The translations under genes were made by a program, and so were the position numbers. Shown one piece after another: positions 23,346 to 31,900 of a stretch of DNA of 64,000 nt. The DNA lies in NCBI RefSeq assembly GCF_019597925.1, contig NZ_CP080442.1, forward strand, positions 723,001 through 787,000, written 5' to 3'. Position 1 is the first letter of the stretch. Each line of letters opens with the position of its first letter. The notes below the pieces were generated by a model that saw only the letters and a list, made by a program, of their open reading frames with translations, was not told where the DNA came from and did not search any database. Origin of the DNA: [Clostridium] scindens (lineage in GTDB: Bacteria; Bacillota; Clostridia; Lachnospirales; Lachnospiraceae).

Positions 23346-24032
23346 ATGATTGATGGAAGTGTAATTGAAGGAATTGTATTTGATATGGATGGACTGCTGT
23401 TTGATTCAGAGCGTATCGTGCAGCGGTCCTGGGAGGATGCCGGGAACGAGCTTGGCATCCGGCATATGGGAAGCCATATCTACCATACGCTGGGGATGAA
23501 TGTGGTAGGAAGGAATGAATACTTCCTGCGGGTAATCGGGCCTGATTTTCCCAAGGAAGAGTTTGCAGCGAGGACGAGAGTCCGATTCCGGGAGATTGTA
23601 GAGGAAGAAGGCCTTCCGGTTAAGCCGGGCGTAATGGAACTTCTGGAATATGGGAAGAGCAGAGGCTATAAGATGGCTGTGGCTACGTCATCCAGAAGCG
23701 GCTACGCTATCCATAATCTGGAAGAGGCAGGGATATATGGGTATTTTGACGGGGCCATATTCGGAGATATGGTACACCGGGCAAAACCCGACCCAGAGAT
23801 CTACTTAAAGGCATGCGAGGCCATTAAGATAAGGCCAAAGTGCAGCATCGCCCTTGAGGATGCTCCGGCGGGAATCCGCTCTGCGTATGCGGCCGGCATG
23901 ATTCCTGTTATGATTCCGGATCTGGTGGAGCCGGATGAAGAGATCAAAGCATTGGTCCACAGGCAGTTTAAAACTTTGCATGAGGTGATTGGACTTCTGG
24001 AACAGATGGACATTGGAAAACAGAAGGAATGA
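23346..24032 (+). CDS. HAD-superfamily phosphatase (beta-phosphoglucomutase-like subfamily)
   Basis: 228 residues from the ATG 23346 (a TTG at 23337 is in frame). Motif I FDMDGLLFDSE at residues 9-19, motif II VATSSR near 110, the Lys of AKPDPEIYL near 145 and motif IV LEDAPAGIRSAYAAGM near 170 complete the HAD active site. The helical cap lies between residues 20 and 85. This clade includes beta-phosphoglucomutases and sugar-phosphate phosphatases. Its substrate cannot be told; DSERIVQRSW resembles the YcjU/GS1-like group. Confidence 0.9.
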   Translation: MIDGSVIEGIVFDMDGLLFDSERIVQRSWEDAGNELGIRHMGSHIYHTLGMNVVGRNEYFLRVIGPDFPKEEFAARTRVRFREIVEEEGLPVKPGVMELLEYGKSRGYKMAVATSSRSGYAIHNLEEAGIYGYFDGAIFGDMVHRAKPDPEIYLKACEAIKIRPKCSIALEDAPAGIRSAYAAGMIPVMIPDLVEPDEEIKALVHRQFKTLHEVIGLLEQMDIGKQKE

Positions 24033-24063
24033 CAGGCATTTTGCCTGTCATTCCTTCTATTTT
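24023..24063. terminator. Strong bidirectional terminator
   Basis: A 16-bp perfect stem (24023-24038 with 24042-24057, 3-nt loop) overlaps the end of the HAD gene and is followed by TATTTTAT. It also faces the convergent rubredoxin gene. Confidence 0.9.
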
Positions 24064-24077
24064 ATAAATCTGGCTTT

Positions 24078-24239
24078 TTATTCTTCTACAATGAATACTT
24101 CTTTTCCCATTCCGCAGATCGGGCATACCCAGTCGTCCGGAATATCTTCGAATGCAGTACCCGGGGCGATTCCGCCGTCAGGATCTCCGATTTCAGGATC
24201 ATATACATAGCCACATGGTTCGCATAAATATTTCTGCAT
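24078..24239 (-). CDS. Rubredoxin
   Basis: 53 residues on the reverse strand. The four iron ligands are C6-x2-C9 (YLCEPCGYVYD) and C39-x2-C42 (DWVCPICGMGK), with the PGTAFEDIPDDW core typical of rubredoxins. It transfers single electrons, here probably to the superoxide reductase encoded immediately upstream on the same strand (22 bases apart). AGGTAAG-type ribosome site before the ATG. It is too short for many gene callers. Confidence 0.97.
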   Translation of the reverse strand: MQKYLCEPCGYVYDPEIGDPDGGIAPGTAFEDIPDDWVCPICGMGKEVFIVEE

Positions 24240-24261
24240 GACTTCTTACCTCCAATTATTT

Positions 24262-24636
24262 TTAGTTATCGTCTTTTTTCCATAATCCGTGTAGATTACA
24301 GTATTCATATGCCGCAACAAACTCGTCCCCTTCGGGAAGAATGAATACAGCCTTGGGATCCATGCCCGGCGCAAGCCTTCTGTACTGCGCGCCAAGTTTA
24401 GTCTCGATATAGATGCCTGTAATGTAATGCTCATCCAGCATAGGGTGAGTCACGGAGCCGACTGATACCTCCACTACGTTATCTTTTATGGTAACGACAG
24501 GAACGTGTTTTTCCTGTGCGGCATCTGTTGTGTTCGCCTTGATTTCCTCAAGTGACGGAACAGAAGCGCTCTCGCTAAGGGAGATCAGTTCCTGGAATAT
24601 ATTATGTGAGTTCTGGTCTTTATAGAATCTGCCCAT
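24262..24636 (-). CDS. Superoxide reductase (desulfoferrodoxin-type, single-iron class)
   Basis: 124 residues. The catalytic iron site is complete: E42-K43-H44 in QEKHVPV, H64 and H70 in THPMLDEHYITG, and C113/H116 in EYCNLHGLW. The N-terminal desulforedoxin domain with its Cys4 centre is missing and replaced by about 30 helical residues. This makes it a neelaredoxin-like enzyme that needs an external electron donor, supplied by the rubredoxin gene next door. It reduces superoxide to hydrogen peroxide without making oxygen, a standard anaerobe defence. AGGAGG lies before the ATG. Confidence 0.95.
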   Translation of the reverse strand: MGRFYKDQNSHNIFQELISLSESASVPSLEEIKANTTDAAQEKHVPVVTIKDNVVEVSVGSVTHPMLDEHYITGIYIETKLGAQYRRLAPGMDPKAVFILPEGDEFVAAYEYCNLHGLWKKDDN

Positions 24637-24750
24637 AAAAAAGCCTCCTTCATGTTTTCCATTAGTTTTTGCTGTTTCTGTTAATAGAATACATGAAGAA
24701 GGAGTTTATTTCTGTGACTTGGTTACAAAACTATACGTTTTTTTAAAATT

Positions 24751-25611
24751 TTAACGGGATTCCCATCTGCCGGAGGCTCCGCATGGAAGTACCAGTTTGG
24801 AGCGCGTCACTGGAAGTCCGATCTCCTGCGAATCCACATTCCCATCAAATCTCTCTAGTTCCGTGGCCAGCATGTAGGTGAGCACGGCTGGGGCAAGGCC
24901 TGTAGTATAGGAGTTGACCAGAAAGAACAGAGGCTGGTCGGACAGGATCTGCGTGCAAAGCTTGATCAGAGGGTGGATGGCATCCTCAATCTTCCAGATC
25001 TCGCCTTTGGGTCCTCTTCCGTAGGAAGGGGGATCCATGATGATGGCATCGTAATGGTTCCCTCTTCTGATTTCCCGCTCCACAAATTTGACGCAGTCAT
25101 CCACCAGCCACCGGATCGGCTTGTCGGACAGGCCGGAAGAAGCCGCATTTTCTTTGGCCCAGCTTACCATGCCTTTGGATGCGTCTACATGGGTGACGCT
25201 GGCGCCGGCGGCCGCAGCGGCCAATGTAGCGCCTCCGGTATAAGCAAAGAGATTTAAGACCTTTATCGGGCGTCCCGCGTTTCGGATCTTTTCTGAAAAC
25301 CAGTCCCAGTTTGTAGCCTGTTCCGGGAAAAGTCCTGTGTGCTTGAAACTAAAAGGCTTCAGATTAAAAGTCAAGTCTTTATAATGTATCTGCCATTGTT
25401 CCGGGAGGCTTATGAATTCCCATTCTCCGCCGCCCTTTTTGCTGCGGTGATAGTGTCCGTTCTTATGCTTCCAGCCACGGTCGTTCTTAGGAGTGTCCCA
25501 GATGACCTGGGGATCCGGGCGAACCAGGATGTATTCCCCCCATCGCTCCAGTTTCTCTCCTTTGCTGCAATCTATCACTTCATAATCTTTCCATTGATCT
25601 GCAATCCACAT
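24751..25611 (-). CDS. Class I SAM-dependent methyltransferase (RlmI/RlmK-like)
   Basis: 286 residues behind AGGAGAGG. The SAM motif VLNLFAYTGGATLAAAAAGASVTHVDAS lies near residues 118-145 and the catalytic motif MDPPSYGRGPKGEIWKIED near 195. This DPPSY pattern is shared by the COG1092/RlmI-like rRNA methyltransferases. The PUA domain of RlmI is not obvious here; instead residues 1-110 have WGEYILVRPDPQVIW, which may be a divergent RNA-binding region. The likely target is rRNA, but neither base nor position can be inferred. Confidence 0.8.
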   Translation of the reverse strand: MWIADQWKDYEVIDCSKGEKLERWGEYILVRPDPQVIWDTPKNDRGWKHKNGHYHRSKKGGGEWEFISLPEQWQIHYKDLTFNLKPFSFKHTGLFPEQATNWDWFSEKIRNAGRPIKVLNLFAYTGGATLAAAAAGASVTHVDASKGMVSWAKENAASSGLSDKPIRWLVDDCVKFVEREIRRGNHYDAIIMDPPSYGRGPKGEIWKIEDAIHPLIKLCTQILSDQPLFFLVNSYTTGLAPAVLTYMLATELERFDGNVDSQEIGLPVTRSKLVLPCGASGRWESR

Positions 25612-25707
25612 GATTATCTATCCTCTCCTGTTTCTGACATTATAATCCACAATCACTTAGGATTATAGCATGAAGGAATGAAAAAGAAAAGAAGAGGGTT
25701 TTGGGAC

Positions 25708-25760
25708 TTTACATAGATTTAACATTGGGCGGATTTCAGATTTTACATTCATCCTTTATG
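25708..25760 (+). promoter_or_regulatory. Candidate PhoP box array upstream of pstS
   Basis: TTTACA (25708), TTTAAC (25718), TTTCAG (25734), TTTACA (25742) and TTTATG (25755) recur about every 10-13 bases, resembling the repeated TTAACA-type direct repeats bound by PhoP in Firmicutes. The cognate PhoPR pair is encoded at the end of the same operon. Confidence 0.5.
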
Positions 25761-25802
25761 ATAGCAAATGTGAAGAAGAGATTCGATTGATAAAGGAGAG
25801 AA

Positions 25803-26720
25803 ATGATTATGAGATTGAAAAAGTTTATCGCAGTATTGGCAATTGTTGGAATGGCAGCAGGACTCGCCGCGGGATGCGGAAAATCAGATGCTGGCGATGG
25901 AAATGATAAGAAGGCAGAGGCATCTGAATGGGATTCTTCTATGGATGTCACTATCGTATCCAGAGAAGACGGATCAGGAACAAGAGGGGCATTTATCGAA
26001 TTGTTCGGGATTGAAGATGAGATAGACGGCGAGAAAGTGGATATGACTACGCAGGAGGCCCAGATTACCAATAGTACTTCCGTAATGATGACAACCGTCG
26101 CAGGAGATGACTATGCGATCGGATATGTATCCCTTGGCTCGCTTAATGATAGCGTGAAGGCCGTGAAGATTGATGGGGCAGAGGCAACCGCCGAGAATAT
26201 TAAGAGCGGTACGTATAAAGTGTCCAGGCCATTCAATATCGCAACCAAGGAAGGGGCCAATAATGCGGTGGCCAAGGACTTCATCAACTTCATCCTAAGC
26301 GAGGAAGGACAGAAAGTAGTGGCGGACAATGGATACATTTCCTTAGATGAAGCAAAGCCATACGAAGGAAGCGCGCCAGAGGGAAAAGCGGTTGTTGGAG
26401 GCTCGTCTTCGGTTGCGCCCGTGATGGAGAAGCTGATCGAGGCGTATAAGACGGTGAACGATAAGGCAGAAATCGAACTTCAGTCTACCGATTCTACCAC
26501 CGGCATGACATCCGCTATCGACGGAAGCTATGACATTGGCATGGCATCCAGAGAATTGAAGGATACAGAGACGTCCGAAGGGCTGGTTCCCCAGGTCATT
26601 GCGACGGATGGAATTGCGGTCATCGTAAATAAGAACAACACGACAGATGAGTTGAGCAGCGATCAGGTGAAATCCATTTATACCGGAGAAGCGCTTACAT
26701 GGGATGAGGTAGTAAAATAA
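25803..26720 (+). CDS. pstS: Phosphate ABC transporter substrate-binding lipoprotein, circularly permuted
   Basis: 305 residues. Residues 1-25 are a lipoprotein signal with GLAAGC as lipobox. The domain order is unusual. The segment that is normally C-terminal (VSREDGSGTRGAF, then TTVAGDDYAIGYVSLGSL and VAKDFINFILSEEGQ) comes first. The segment normally found at the N-terminus (VVGGSSSVAPVMEKLIEAY, DIGMASRELKDTE, IATDGIAVIVNKNN) comes second, from about residue 197. The protein ends with IYTGEALTWDEVVK, which in ordinary PstS is mid-protein. The fold should be preserved by circular permutation. It captures phosphate outside the membrane for PstCAB, encoded next. Confidence 0.9.
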   Translation: MIMRLKKFIAVLAIVGMAAGLAAGCGKSDAGDGNDKKAEASEWDSSMDVTIVSREDGSGTRGAFIELFGIEDEIDGEKVDMTTQEAQITNSTSVMMTTVAGDDYAIGYVSLGSLNDSVKAVKIDGAEATAENIKSGTYKVSRPFNIATKEGANNAVAKDFINFILSEEGQKVVADNGYISLDEAKPYEGSAPEGKAVVGGSSSVAPVMEKLIEAYKTVNDKAEIELQSTDSTTGMTSAIDGSYDIGMASRELKDTETSEGLVPQVIATDGIAVIVNKNNTTDELSSDQVKSIYTGEALTWDEVVK

Positions 26721-26721
26721 A

Positions 26722-27597
26722 ATGAAATCAAAAGCATGGACTGAAAAATTCATGCGGGGAGTGTTCTTCATTGCCGCCTGTGCTTCGGTACTGGCGGTAG
26801 CTCTCATTTGCATATTCCTTTTTGCGAATGGCATCCCCGCAATGAAAGAAATTGGATTTGGCAAATTTCTGACCGGCCAGATGTGGAGGCCCAAGAACCA
26901 GATATTTGGAATCTTTCCAATGATTATAGGAAGCCTGTATGTCACGGCGGGAGCCATACTCTTCGGAGTGCCGGTGGGAATCCTGACCTCCGTATTCATG
27001 GCGCATTATTGTCCAAAGAAGATCTACAGGCCGCTGAAAGCGGCAACGGAACTGCTGGCAGGCATCCCATCGGTTGTATATGGGTTCTTCGGCCTGGTCG
27101 TGCTGGTGCCATGGATCAGGGAGATGGGACGGGAGCTTGGCTTCGGAGGAAACGGAAGCAGCATCCTTACGGCATCTCTTCTGCTTGGCATGATGATCCT
27201 TCCGACGATCATCGGCGTGACAGAGTCGGCAATCCGCGCGGTGCCTGCCCAGTACTATGAAGGAGCCGTGGCTTTAGGCGCCACCCACGAGAGGGCGATC
27301 TTCCGGGTGATCCTGCCGGCGGCTAAATCCGGCGTAGTAGCAGGGATCGTGCTTGGCATTGGCCGGGCGATCGGCGAGACGATGGCAGTCATTATGGTGG
27401 CGGGAAACCAGGCCAGGATGCCGGCAGGAATCTTCCGCGGCATCCGGACCCTGACAGCCAATATTGTGATAGAAATGGGATATGCCACAGACCTGCACAG
27501 GGAAGCGCTGATTGCAACCGGCGTTGTTCTCTTTGTGTTCATTCTGCTGATCAACTTCAGCGTAGCACTTCTAAACAGGAGGGGAAGCCATGAGTAG
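26722..27597 (+). CDS. pstC: Phosphate ABC transporter permease PstC
   Basis: 291 residues with six predicted helices; it begins one base after the pstS stop. The EAA-type loop is GATHERAIFRVILPAAKSGVVAGIVLGIGRAIGET near residue 193, and the segment LLAGIPSVVYGFFGLVVLVP is the PstC/PstA family signature. Order between PstS and a second permease identifies it as PstC. It forms the phosphate channel with PstA. The gene overlaps pstA by eight bases, so translation is coupled. Confidence 0.96.
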   Translation: MKSKAWTEKFMRGVFFIAACASVLAVALICIFLFANGIPAMKEIGFGKFLTGQMWRPKNQIFGIFPMIIGSLYVTAGAILFGVPVGILTSVFMAHYCPKKIYRPLKAATELLAGIPSVVYGFFGLVVLVPWIREMGRELGFGGNGSSILTASLLLGMMILPTIIGVTESAIRAVPAQYYEGAVALGATHERAIFRVILPAAKSGVVAGIVLGIGRAIGETMAVIMVAGNQARMPAGIFRGIRTLTANIVIEMGYATDLHREALIATGVVLFVFILLINFSVALLNRRGSHE

Positions 27598-28453
27598 TAG
27601 CCAGGAAAGATTCAAGCAGAGGCTTAAGTCATACGCGAGGACGCCGGGATCATTCATTGTAATGCTTCTGGTCGTACTGTCTGCGGTTCTGACTTTTACC
27701 GTACTGATATTTCTGATTGCCTATATTTTGATTCACGGAATTCCGTACATCAAGCCATCTTTATTTTCTCTGACCTATACGTCAGAAAACGCGTCACTGA
27801 TGCCGGCGCTGATCAATACCATTGTCATGACGTTTTTATCTCTGGTGATTGCAGTGCCTTTTGGCATATTTTCTGCTATTTTCCTGGTGGAATATGCCGG
27901 ACGGGGCAATAAATTTGTCGAAATCATCCGTCTGACTACAGAGACCTTGTCAGGCATCCCGTCCATCGTCTATGGGTTGTTCGGCATGCTGTTCTTTGTG
28001 ACTGCATGTGGATGGGGATTCTCGCTGCTGGCTGGCGCATTTACCCTGTCTATCATGATCCTGCCGTTAATTATGCGGACCACGGAGGAGGCCCTTAAGT
28101 CGGTGCCGGATTCTTTCCGGGAAGGAAGTTTTGGCCTGGGCGCAGGAAAACTTCGGACGGTGTTTCGAATTGTTCTTCCATCCGCCGTGCCAGGCATTCT
28201 CGCCGGGATAATCCTGGCGGTAGGAAGGATTGTGGGTGAGACGGCAGCCTTGATCTACACGGCGGGAACGGTGGCCGATGTGCCAAACAGCGTTATGGGA
28301 TCGGGCCGGACTTTGGCCGTGCATATGTATAATCTGGCAAGCGAAGGACTGTATATGGATCAGGCGTATGCCACAGCAGTCATACTGCTGCTTCTGGTCG
28401 TGGGGATCAACACTCTGTCAGGCGCTGTGGCCAGAAGATTAACGAAAGCGTAG
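27590..28453 (+). CDS. pstA: Phosphate ABC transporter permease PstA
   Basis: 287 residues, ATG within the pstC 3' end behind AGGAGGGG. Six helices and the family motif LSGIPSIVYGLFGMLFFV near residue 120. The coupling loop is GAGKLRTVFRIVLPSAVPGILAGIILAVGRIVGET. Position after pstC and before pstB supports the assignment. The N-terminal cytoplasmic segment is short and basic. Confidence 0.96.
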   Translation: MSSSQERFKQRLKSYARTPGSFIVMLLVVLSAVLTFTVLIFLIAYILIHGIPYIKPSLFSLTYTSENASLMPALINTIVMTFLSLVIAVPFGIFSAIFLVEYAGRGNKFVEIIRLTTETLSGIPSIVYGLFGMLFFVTACGWGFSLLAGAFTLSIMILPLIMRTTEEALKSVPDSFREGSFGLGAGKLRTVFRIVLPSAVPGILAGIILAVGRIVGETAALIYTAGTVADVPNSVMGSGRTLAVHMYNLASEGLYMDQAYATAVILLLLVVGINTLSGAVARRLTKA

Positions 28454-28465
28454 AGAGGAAGAATC

Positions 28466-29215
28466 ATGGGAAAAATTAGTATTAAGAATCTGGATTTATA
28501 TTATGACGACTTCAAGGCGTTAAAAGATGTGAATCTGGAAATAGAAACGAATAAAATCACAGCGTTTATCGGGCCTTCAGGATGTGGAAAGTCTACCCTT
28601 TTAAAGTCCATCAACCGCATGAATGACCTGGTGGAAGGATGCAGGATAGAAGGGGATATTCTTTTGGACGGGCAGGATATATTTAAGGAAATTGATGTAA
28701 ACCTGCTAAGGAAGCGGGTGGGCATGGTATTTCAGAAGCCCAATCCATTTCCGATGAGCATCTATGACAATATCGCTTATGGGCCAAGGACCCATGGAAT
28801 CCGTTCCAAGTCCCGGCTGGATGATATTGTGGAGAAATCCTTAAGAGATGCGGCAATCTGGGAAGAATGTAAGGACCGGCTTAAGAAAAGCGCCCTTGGA
28901 ATGTCAGGAGGACAGCAGCAGAGGCTGTGCATCGCCAGGGCTCTGGCCGTGCAGCCGGAAGTCCTTTTGATGGATGAGCCCACGTCTGCGCTGGATCCCA
29001 TATCTACATCGAAGATTGAAGACCTTGCGATGGAATTGAAAAAAGATTATACTATTGTAATGGTAACGCATAATATGCAGCAGGCGGTCCGCGTGTCCGA
29101 CAATACGGCTTTCTTTTTGCTTGGCGAGGTCGTTGAGTACAATGATACGGAGAAACTTTTCTCCATACCATCAGATAAGCGTACAGAAGACTATATTACA
29201 GGGAGGTTCGGTTAG
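28466..29215 (+). CDS. pstB: Phosphate ABC transporter ATP-binding protein PstB
   Basis: 249 residues, the standard PstB length. Walker A GPSGCGKSTLLKSINRMND is near residue 36, Q-loop QKPNPFPMSIYDNIAYG near 88, signature LGMSGGQQQRLCIARALA near 147, Walker B LLMDEPTSALDP near 170 and the H-loop VTHNMQQA. The SINRMND and KPNPFPMSIYDN motifs are specific to PstB rather than other ABC ATPases. It powers PstCA. phoU follows after one base. Confidence 0.97.
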   Translation: MGKISIKNLDLYYDDFKALKDVNLEIETNKITAFIGPSGCGKSTLLKSINRMNDLVEGCRIEGDILLDGQDIFKEIDVNLLRKRVGMVFQKPNPFPMSIYDNIAYGPRTHGIRSKSRLDDIVEKSLRDAAIWEECKDRLKKSALGMSGGQQQRLCIARALAVQPEVLLMDEPTSALDPISTSKIEDLAMELKKDYTIVMVTHNMQQAVRVSDNTAFFLLGEVVEYNDTEKLFSIPSDKRTEDYITGRFG

Positions 29216-29216
29216 G

Positions 29217-29887
29217 ATGCGGAATAAGTTTGATATGCAGTTAGAGCGCCTCAATGAGCAGTTGACTCATATGGGAAAATTGTGCGAGATTGCCATTAAT
29301 AAGGCGACTATGGCGCTTCAAAATGGAGACATGGAGCAGGCAAAGGCGGTTCGGGAGGCGGATGATGAGATTGACCAGATGGAAAAGGACATTGAACGTC
29401 TGTGCCTGAAACTGCTGCTTCAGCAGCAGCCGGTGGCAAGAGATCTGCGGCAGATATCCGCGGCACTTAAGATGATCACGGATATGGAGCGAATCGGGGA
29501 CCAGGCATCTGATATCGCTGAGATCATCATCTCTGCCAGGATGACGGAGGCGATGGACATCTCGAGAATCGGGCAGATGTCGGAGGCAGCGGCAAAGATG
29601 GTGCGTGACAGCGTCACAGCCTATGTAAAGAAGGATCTGGAATTATCCAGAGAAGTGATGGCTTCCGATGACATTGTGGATGAGATGTTTGAAGAAAATA
29701 AGAGAGAACTTGTCAGTTTTATTGCAGAAAAAAAGGTGGATATGGGGAGCGGGCGATCGATCTGATCATGGTTGCCAAATATCTGGAAAGAATCGCTGAT
29801 CATGCCACCAATATTGCTGAGTGGGTGGAATTCTCCATCACTGGAATACACAAGGGAATGGAAACAATGAAGCCAAAGGAGAATTAG
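29217..29887 (+). pseudogene. phoU: Phosphate regulator PhoU, frameshifted at an A-run
   Basis: The frame from ATG 29217 gives two PhoU repeats (RLNEQLTHMGKLCEIAI, KDIERLCLKLLLQQQPVARDLRQISAALKMITDMERIGDQA) but ends early at 29765. The missing C-terminus lies in the -1 frame: GERAIDLIMVAKYLERIADHATNIAEWVEFSITG, ending at TAG 29885. The change of frame falls at seven A residues, 29728-29734, which with the next G form A-AAA-AAG in the phase used by -1 programmed frameshift sites such as dnaX. Joined there, the product is 223 residues, normal for PhoU. Either the A-run is one base short, or ribosomes slip. PhoU links PstB to PhoR signalling. Confidence 0.85.
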
Positions 29888-29888
29888 C

Positions 29889-30563
29889 ATGATATTTTGC
29901 GTGGAAGATGACAGCAACATACGCGAACTGGTCGTATATACACTGGAAAGCACCGGGCTTAAGGCTCGGGGATTTGAGGAGGGAAGTTCCTTTCTGGAAG
30001 CGCTGGCGCTGGAAACGCCGGATCTTGTCCTGCTCGACATCATGCTTCCGGGAGAAGACGGCATGGAACTGCTGAAAAAACTGAAGGCCTCGCCTAAGAC
30101 GAGGGATATTCCGGTCATCATGGTTACCGCCAAAGGCGCGGAATATGATAAGGTCATGGGACTTGACACCGGGGCGGACGACTATGTGACCAAGCCATTC
30201 GGAATGATGGAACTGGTATCCAGAATCAAGGCCGTCCTAAGGCGAAGCGCCCGAGAAGGAGGCCAGAAGGAAGACTCTATCGTGATTGGAAAGATAGAGA
30301 TGAATCTGAAGAAGCATGAGGTGACGGCAGCAGGGGAAGTCGTAAGCCTGACGCTTAAGGAGTATGAACTTCTGAAGCGTCTTATGAAGAATTCCAACAT
30401 TGTGCTGACCAGAGACCAGCTGCTGGAAGATATCTGGGGCTATGACTTTGACGGAGAGACCAGAACCGTGGATGTGCATGTCAGGACTCTGCGCCAGAAG
30501 CTAGGGAGCGCGGGGGAGCGCATTGAGACGGTCCGCGGCGTTGGATATCGGATGAGCGAATAA
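29889..30563 (+). CDS. phoP: Phosphate response regulator PhoP/PhoB (OmpR family)
   Basis: 224 residues, beginning one base after the phoU stop. The receiver domain has the acidic pair EDD at 6-8, phosphoacceptor in LVLLDIMLPGEDG near residue 51, the VTAKG threonine and the KPFGMMELVSRI lysine. The C-terminal winged helix (LTLKEYELLKRLMKN..DQLLEDIWGYDFDGETRTVDVHVRTLRQKLG) is OmpR-type. Context in the pst operon identifies it as PhoP/PhoB. It would activate pst through the box array at 25708-25760. Confidence 0.93.
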   Translation: MIFCVEDDSNIRELVVYTLESTGLKARGFEEGSSFLEALALETPDLVLLDIMLPGEDGMELLKKLKASPKTRDIPVIMVTAKGAEYDKVMGLDTGADDYVTKPFGMMELVSRIKAVLRRSAREGGQKEDSIVIGKIEMNLKKHEVTAAGEVVSLTLKEYELLKRLMKNSNIVLTRDQLLEDIWGYDFDGETRTVDVHVRTLRQKLGSAGERIETVRGVGYRMSE

Positions 30564-30589
30564 CTTGCGTGAAGGGACAGGAATCAGTA

Positions 30590-31900
30590 ATGAGAAGAAA
30601 GATACAGCGAAGCATGATACTGGTAATCACCACCACCTTGCTGATTACCTATGCGATCACCACCTTTGTGGTGTATCGCCAGACGATCAGCCTTATGGAA
30701 GATGAGATCCGCCAGGAGGCTGACTATATCTGCGCGGCCGTTGGAATCTCCGGCGAGGCATACCTCAAGGAGATGGACGCGGTGCGAAAGAACACCAGGG
30801 TTACCATGATAGACGGCCAAGGCAGGGTGACCTATGATTCCAAAGAAGACGAAGTGACCTTGGAAAACCATAAAAGCAGGCCGGAGGTGAAAGAAGCGCT
30901 CAGTAGTGGAAGCGGCCAGGATATCCGCAAGTCTGATACCCTGGGGCAGGAGATGTTCTACTATGCCCAGAGGCTTCCTGACGGCAATGTCTTAAGGGTC
31001 TCCAAGACGGTTGATACGGCATTCTTTACGGCAATAAGAATCCTGCCGGCGATGGGCGTGATTGCCGTGGTGATGCTTTTGATCGCATGGATTCTGGCAA
31101 GATGGCAGGTAGCAAGACTAATCCGTCCGATTAATGAACTGGATCTTGATAACCCGATGGAAAATGATGTGTATGAAGAATTGACGCCGCTGCTTATGAG
31201 TATAGACAGACAGAACAAGGAAAAAGACGCGATCGCAAATATGAGAAAGGAATTCTCGGCCAACGTCTCTCACGAATTAAAGACTCCGCTGACCTCCATA
31301 TCAGGCTATGCGGAGATTATGAAGGACGGCCTGGTAAAGCCGGAGGATATGATGAAGTTCTCCGAGCGCATATATAATGAAGCCAGCAGGCTGATTACCC
31401 TGGTAGAGGATATCATCAAGCTGTCCCGGTTGGATGAAGGGAAGGTAGAACTGGAGAAAGAGGAAGTGGATCTCTATCAGCTTGCAAGGGAAGTGTGCAG
31501 CCGGCTGGCACCCCAGGCGAATGCAAGAGACATCCGTATAGAGGTTACCGGGGAAACCGTGACTTACAAGGGAATCCGTCAGATCTTGGATGAGATGGTA
31601 TATAATATCTGCGAGAATGCAATCAAGTACAATAAGGAAGGCGGTACCTTAAGCGTCTGGGTAGGCAGCACGCTGAAAGGCAAGAAGATTATCGTGACAG
31701 ACACCGGCATTGGGATTCCAGCGGATCAGCAGGAGAGAATCTTTGAGCGGTTCTACCGGGTGGACAAGAGCCACTCCAAAGAAAGCGGGGGAACCGGCCT
31801 TGGCCTGTCTATCGTAAAGCACGGGGCGATGATCCATGACGCGGATATCCGGGTGGAAAGCGAATTGGGAAAAGGCACCAGAATGGAACTTACATTCTGA
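30590..31900 (+). CDS. phoR: Phosphate sensor histidine kinase PhoR
   Basis: 436 residues from ATG 30590 (GTG 30569 is in frame). Two membrane helices flank an extracytoplasmic segment of about 110 residues (helix 1 near 8-28; helix 2 near 145-165). The HisKA motif is FSANVSHELKTPLTSISGYAEIM near residue 225, with the phosphoacceptor His. HATPase boxes are YNICENAIKYNKEGG (N), DTGIGIP (G1) and GGTGLGLSIVKHGA (G2). It phosphorylates the adjacent PhoP. Its 3' end overlaps the convergent TetR gene by 11 bases. Confidence 0.92.
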   Translation: MRRKIQRSMILVITTTLLITYAITTFVVYRQTISLMEDEIRQEADYICAAVGISGEAYLKEMDAVRKNTRVTMIDGQGRVTYDSKEDEVTLENHKSRPEVKEALSSGSGQDIRKSDTLGQEMFYYAQRLPDGNVLRVSKTVDTAFFTAIRILPAMGVIAVVMLLIAWILARWQVARLIRPINELDLDNPMENDVYEELTPLLMSIDRQNKEKDAIANMRKEFSANVSHELKTPLTSISGYAEIMKDGLVKPEDMMKFSERIYNEASRLITLVEDIIKLSRLDEGKVELEKEEVDLYQLAREVCSRLAPQANARDIRIEVTGETVTYKGIRQILDEMVYNICENAIKYNKEGGTLSVWVGSTLKGKKIIVTDTGIGIPADQQERIFERFYRVDKSHSKESGGTGLGLSIVKHGAMIHDADIRVESELGKGTRMELTF

